A DNA stretch of 9,464 bases from Bacteroidota bacterium. Lineage in GTDB: Bacteria > Bacteroidota > Bacteroidia > Bacteroidales > Porphyromonadaceae. Within the stretch, counting starts at the first letter, position 1; each line of letters starts with the position of its first letter. The DNA is taken from assembly GCA_023388555.1 (NCBI GenBank), contig JAEWGA010000012.1, forward strand, positions 1 to 9,464, given 5' to 3'. The position numbers and the translations under genes are program-made. Shown here one piece after another: positions 7,469-9,464 of the stretch. A model generated the notes under the pieces. The model searched no databases and had not been told where the DNA came from. It saw only the letters and a program-made list of their open reading frames with translations.

Positions 7469-9464
7469 GTGAAATCGAGACATTTACTTGTTTTGTTTGC
7501 CAGTTTAGGAGTTGCTTTATTGGTGTTGTTCCAGGCATGTAAAAGCGAGCCAAAGAATACCAATGCTACACCTAAGCCTGCAGATAAAGAGCAAACAGGG
7601 AAAACACCAAGCAAGCCAGGAGGGAATACGCCCACAACACCTGGCGGGAAAGAGCCTAAGCCAAGCACACCTCCCGAAACCCCTCCAGCACAGTTGTCGC
7701 TGTCCCGATACGAAATAAAGGATGTTTTGCCAGCAGGAGAAACCCATAAAATAGAGGTGGAAACCAATAAGGGGTGGACGGCAACCTCATCCATGGAATG
7801 GGTGCAACTATCCCCAACAAAAGGCAGTGGAAAAAGTGTATTGCAATTGGTAATAGCCTCGAATCCCGAAACAAAGGAGCGGAAGGCAATAGTAACGGTT
7901 GCCACCGAAGGACTTACAAAGCAGATAAATATTACGCAATTAGCTGCCGAGCAAAAAGAGTCGTTGCTGTTGTCGCAAGAGGTAGTAAAGGATGTACCAG
8001 TAGCAGGAAAGACAATAGAAGTCACTGTTAATTCGTCGGCTGCATGGCAGGCTACAACGAGTGCCGATGACGTAAAGGTTCAGCCTAAAACTGGTAAGGG
8101 TAAAACTCCCGTAATCATTGTTATTCCTGCCAATCCTAATGCTAACGAGCGGGAAATAACAGTGACGTTTGTTATGGGGAAGCTGAGCAAAACGGTAACG
8201 GTTACGCAAGAGGGACGTACTCAGTTAGAGCTGTCGCAAAGCCAAATATCGGAAGTACCTCATGGCGGTAAGAGTTACGATATAACTGTTACCTCGAACA
8301 GCACATGGACGGCAAAGAGCGGAGCTACGTGGGTAACGTTAAGCCCCGCCAATGGTAAAGGTAACGGCACATTGCGCTTGCAGGTTCAGGGCAACAGTAC
8401 AAGTCAGCCTCGTACCGCTACGGTTACGGTTACAAGTGGTGCTGTTAGCAAAACGGTAACGGTAAGTCAAGAGGGTCGTACCCAGTTAGAGCTGTCGCAA
8501 AGCCAAATATCCGACGCCCCTCATGGCGGTAAGAGTTACGATATAACTGTTACCTCGAACGGCACATGGACGGCAAAGAGCAGTGCTTCGTGGGTAACGT
8601 TAAGCCCCGCTAATGGTAAAGGTGACGGCACATTGCGCTTGCAGGTTCAGGGCAATAGTACAAGTCAGCCTCGTAGTGCTACGGTCACGGTTACAAGTGG
8701 CTCCGTTAGCAAAACAGTAACGGTAACGCAAGATGGTCGTACCCAGTTAGAACTGTCGCAAAGCCAAATATCCGACGCCCCTCATGGCGGTAAGGGTTAC
8801 GATATAACTGTTACCTCGAACGGCACATGGACGGCAAAGAGCGGAGCTTCGTGGGTAACGTTAAGCCCCGCTAATGGAGAAGGCAACGGCACATTGCGCT
8901 TGCAGGTTCAGAGTAACAGTACAACGCAGTCTCGTACCGCTACGGTCACGGTTACAAGTGGCGCTGTTAGCAAAACAGTAACGGTTACGCAACAGGCCGC
9001 AAGTCAGCTGGAGCTGTCCCAAAGTGGGGTGTCGGACGTACCATCGTCGGGCAAGAGCTACGATGTAGCCGTTACTTCAAATGTTTCGTGGAGTGCCAAA
9101 AGCAATGCCTCGTGGGTAACGGTAAATCCTTCCACAGGAAAGGGTAACTCCAGCATTCGCCTACAAGTACAAGCCAACACCACGTCACAACAGCGCAGTG
9201 CAACGGTAACGGTAGAGGGTGGTGGTGTGCGTAAAACCATAAAGGTTACGCAACAGGCAGAGGTTGCTTCGGCGCAACAAGTTTTGCAGGTGACCCCTTC
9301 ATCGTTACAGGACCAGTCCAGCGGGCAAACACGCGTTAGTATTACGGTAAAAGCCACTCAGGGTTGGACGGCTGCTGCTTCGGCTCCTTGGATTCGTATT
9401 TCTCCACGGAGCGGAGAGGGTGATGGAACTATACGAGTTACCATAGTAAATAACGGTACCGGAG
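7469..9464 (+). CDS. multi-BACON-domain surface lipoprotein, 3' end beyond the window
   Basis: A frame runs from a GTG at 7469 to the right edge without a stop: 665 complete codons. An in-frame TAA at 7463-7465 fixes the start closely. Residues 1-23 form a signal peptide (MKSRHLLVLF then a hydrophobic core) ending in FQA-C24, a slightly loose lipobox, so C24 should be lipidated. Residues 25-74 are a Lys/Pro/Thr/Gly-rich flexible stalk. At least seven Ig-like BACON domains follow, starting near residues 75, 165, 252, 339, 426, 513 and 605. Each has the pattern W-(T/S)-A, then (S/T)-W-V-x-L-S-P-x-x-G-x-G, then R-x-A-x-V-T-V and a closing V-T-Q. Domains 3-5 are nearly identical; domain 2 has lost its second Trp. 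BACON domains occur on Bacteroidota surface and carbohydrate-active proteins and in some phage tail proteins. No catalytic domain is visible within the window; one could lie beyond it. Likely role, inferred only: an extended outer-membrane-anchored adhesin or glycan-binding stalk. It lies 28 bp after lptD and probably shares its transcript. Confidence 0.88.
   Translation, partial: MKSRHLLVLFASLGVALLVLFQACKSEPKNTNATPKPADKEQTGKTPSKPGGNTPTTPGGKEPKPSTPPETPPAQLSLSRYEIKDVLPAGETHKIEVETNKGWTATSSMEWVQLSPTKGSGKSVLQLVIASNPETKERKAIVTVATEGLTKQINITQLAAEQKESLLLSQEVVKDVPVAGKTIEVTVNSSAAWQATTSADDVKVQPKTGKGKTPVIIVIPANPNANEREITVTFVMGKLSKTVTVTQEGRTQLELSQSQISEVPHGGKSYDITVTSNSTWTAKSGATWVTLSPANGKGNGTLRLQVQGNSTSQPRTATVTVTSGAVSKTVTVSQEGRTQLELSQSQISDAPHGGKSYDITVTSNGTWTAKSSASWVTLSPANGKGDGTLRLQVQGNSTSQPRSATVTVTSGSVSKTVTVTQDGRTQLELSQSQISDAPHGGKGYDITVTSNGTWTAKSGASWVTLSPANGEGNGTLRLQVQSNSTTQSRTATVTVTSGAVSKTVTVTQQAASQLELSQSGVSDVPSSGKSYDVAVTSNVSWSAKSNASWVTVNPSTGKGNSSIRLQVQANTTSQQRSATVTVEGGGVRKTIKVTQQAEVASAQQVLQVTPSSLQDQSSGQTRVSITVKATQGWTAAASAPWIRISPRSGEGDGTIRVTIVNNGTG
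8222..9265 (+). repeat. tandem 261-bp (87-codon) repeats within the BACON gene
   Basis: Four in-register units of exactly 261 bp start at 8222, 8483, 8744 and 9005, each opening with CAG-(T/C)T(A/G)-GA(G/A)-CTGTC (encoding QLELSQS). By hand count units 1 and 2 differ at about 21 bases (about 92% identical DNA, 77 of 87 residues identical). Units 2 and 3 differ at about 28, with nearly a third of those in the last four codons. Unit 4 is more diverged (54 of 87 residues shared with unit 3). Unit length corresponds to one BACON domain, so copy number can change without breaking the frame. Further diverged domains flank the array on both sides (7691-8221 and from 9281). Confidence 0.93.

Noticed and set aside
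7324..8025. Minus-strand open frame of 233 codons opposite the start of the BACON gene
   Set aside because: It lies antisense across the end of lptD and the signal peptide and first two domains of the lipoprotein gene. Its protein has no recognisable domain, while the plus-strand frame has clear domain repeats.
8222..9265. CRISPR-like or satellite interpretation of the regular repeats
   Set aside because: Units are 261 bp, directly abutting with no spacers, in frame, and encode one protein domain each.
9058..9357. Minus-strand open frame of 99 codons at the right end
   Set aside because: Antisense to BACON domains 6 and 7, Thr/Cys-rich because it mirrors the Val/Thr/Ala codons of the real gene.

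Overview
The window looks like a stretch of a Bacteroidales chromosome (phylum Bacteroidota). The reasons are: close family resemblance of the ClpB and YchF proteins to Bacteroides/Porphyromonas-type sequences (from memory, not searched), a Bacteroidota-style LptD with the RDLHCW signature near its C-terminus, a multi-BACON-domain lipoprotein (a domain class centred on this phylum), a TAnnTTTG-type -7 promoter element upstream of ychF, and mostly weak Shine-Dalgarno signals. I see no tRNA, rRNA, CRISPR array, insertion sequence or phage gene.

Layout. Positions 1-327 lie downstream of clpB and hold one weak 41-codon reading frame on the minus strand and a clear hairpin terminator (about 261-307). 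clpB (328-2922, minus) is an intact 864-aa AAA+ disaggregase. A 464-bp spacer (2923-3386) separates it from the divergently transcribed rightward genes and carries the presumed promoters for both directions. ychF (3387-4490), lptD (4534-7440) and a BACON-repeat lipoprotein gene (7469 to beyond the right edge) follow head-to-tail on the plus strand. Their gaps are only 43 and 28 bp, with no visible terminator or consensus promoter between them, so they are probably co-transcribed.

How the genes fit together. ClpB rescues aggregated protein. YchF is an Obg-family ATPase linked to ribosomes and stress. LptD is the outer-membrane barrel that inserts LPS into the outer leaflet. The last gene is predicted to encode an outer-membrane-anchored lipoprotein: a signal peptide ending at a lipobox cysteine, a Pro/Thr/Lys-rich stalk, then at least seven consecutive BACON domains. 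Three of these are nearly identical 261-bp repeats with a mosaic pattern of differences. The downstream half of the rightward cluster is thus cell-envelope in character.

The most interesting item is the repeat lipoprotein, which runs off the right edge, so its C-terminal part cannot be judged. I found no strong evidence for a wholly new biological system; the other genes are conserved housekeeping or envelope genes.
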